Positions 5,378-5,923 of a stretch of 5,923 nucleotides of DNA are shown here, in pieces (the stretch's first letter is position 1; each line of letters begins with the position of its first letter). Under the pieces are notes generated by a model. That model saw only the letters and a program-made list of their open reading frames with translations, ran no database searches and had not been told where the DNA came from. This DNA comes from Bacillota bacterium (GTDB lineage Bacteria; Bacillota; Clostridia; Acetivibrionales; DTU013), in NCBI GenBank assembly GCA_023435925.1, contig JAEZLF010000172.1:1-5923 (forward strand), given 5' to 3'. The position numbers and the translations under genes were made by a program.

Positions 5378-5923
5378 TCATTTTTTCTGCTTCCTCCGCA
5401 GCTCGTCGGCTGCTGCCTTCAGGGCCTGTTCCGGCGTTTGGCTCCGGTCCCTAAGAACCTTGAACATCACATTGGACTTTACAAGTTCCTGGGCTGCCGA
5501 GTTCAAATCCCCCATGTTCGGGGAAGGAATCTCATCCTTCATGCTCAGGAGAATATTAAAAACCTTTTCATTTTTAAAATACAAGTCCGGCTTTTGAAGT
5601 TCCGGAGAGTCCCAGACTTCCCATCTAATCGGGTCGAATTTGAGTTCCTGCCAGATCCTTATGTTACTTTCCTCTGAAAGCTTCGCATACGCAAGAAAAT
5701 TCACTGCATCATCCTGGGACTTGCTTTGCTTCATTACGGCTGTTCCTGAACCTCCAATTCCGGCAGACCTTGTATTTCCTTCTTCCCATACAGGCATGGG
5801 ACGAACCATTACTTTCCCCACCAAATCAGGCATGTATGCCAAAAACCTGCTCATGTACCACATAGGCATGATAAGAGACGCCATTCCGCCCTTATTCATA
5901 AATGTGAAAAACTCCTCAGATCC
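5378..5923 (-). CDS. Extracellular sugar-binding protein of an ABC importer, C-terminal part (5' end outside window)
   Basis: The reading frame is open to the edge of the window (edge residues GSEEFFTFMNKGG), so the ATG at 5899 is internal and the true start and any lipoprotein signal lie outside. The 181 visible residues are the C-terminal lobe of a family 1 extracellular solute-binding protein: GGMASLIMPMWYMSRF, then VRPMPVWEEGNTRSAGIGGSGTAV, the 'AVNFLAYAKLSEE' helix, a FDPIRWEVWDSPEL segment, and a lysine-rich end (ADELRRKQKK). The GGSGTAV and FDPxRWxVW patterns resemble AraN-type arabinose or oligosaccharide binding proteins, but the substrate cannot be fixed from this part. It would be lipid-anchored outside the membrane. 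No permease gene follows; the next gene is the unrelated CoA-binding gene 74 nt on. I see no strong terminator between them. Confidence 0.85.
   Translation of the reverse strand, partial: GSEEFFTFMNKGGMASLIMPMWYMSRFLAYMPDLVGKVMVRPMPVWEEGNTRSAGIGGSGTAVMKQSKSQDDAVNFLAYAKLSEESNIRIWQELKFDPIRWEVWDSPELQKPDLYFKNEKVFNILLSMKDEIPSPNMGDLNSAAQELVKSNVMFKVLRDRSQTPEQALKAAADELRRKQKK

Overview
This window looks like a chromosomal segment from a low-to-medium GC Bacillota genome, most likely a clostridial or Paenibacillus-like lineage. The grounds are strong AGGAGG-type Shine-Dalgarno (SD) sites about 7 nt before most starts, the LytTR/DUF3021/ABC gene order, a DUF4256 gene, and an AraN-like sugar-binding lipoprotein fragment. 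I cannot name the species. I saw no rRNA, tRNA, CRISPR, transposase or phage gene. Genes fill nearly the whole window and no gap exceeds 135 bases.

Layout. Plus strand, 1-2278: the tail of a LytTR-type DNA-binding regulator, a four-helix DUF3021 membrane protein, an ABC exporter ATPase and its ABC-2 permease. They are packed as one operon, and ATPase and permease share an ATGA stop/start. A convergent intergenic region (2279-2405) holds a perfect 12-bp inverted repeat that probably ends transcription. Minus strand, 5923 down to 2406, in transcription order: the C-terminal part of an extracellular sugar-binding protein, a small CoA-binding (COG1832-like) protein, a macrodomain protein with an HTH-like C-terminal extension, a von Willebrand A (vWA) MIDAS protein, and a DUF4256 protein. 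Gaps between these are 74-132 nt, so co-transcription is possible but not certain.

How they may work together. The plus-strand genes form a familiar sensor/regulator plus exporter unit: LytTR controls transcription, DUF3021 is its usual membrane partner, and the ABC pair exports an unknown substrate. On the minus strand the most interesting pair is the macrodomain-HTH fusion followed by the vWA protein. A MacroD-type ADP-ribose hydrolase joined to a putative DNA-binding module suggests a regulator that senses ADP-ribose or NAD-derived signals, with the vWA protein as a metal-dependent scaffold. This is inference. The SD sites of both the CoA-binding gene and the vWA gene lie in the 3' arm of an inverted repeat whose 5' arm could mask them. 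The two repeats differ in sequence but share a design, suggesting post-transcriptional control or operators within this cluster. No promoter could be assigned with confidence.
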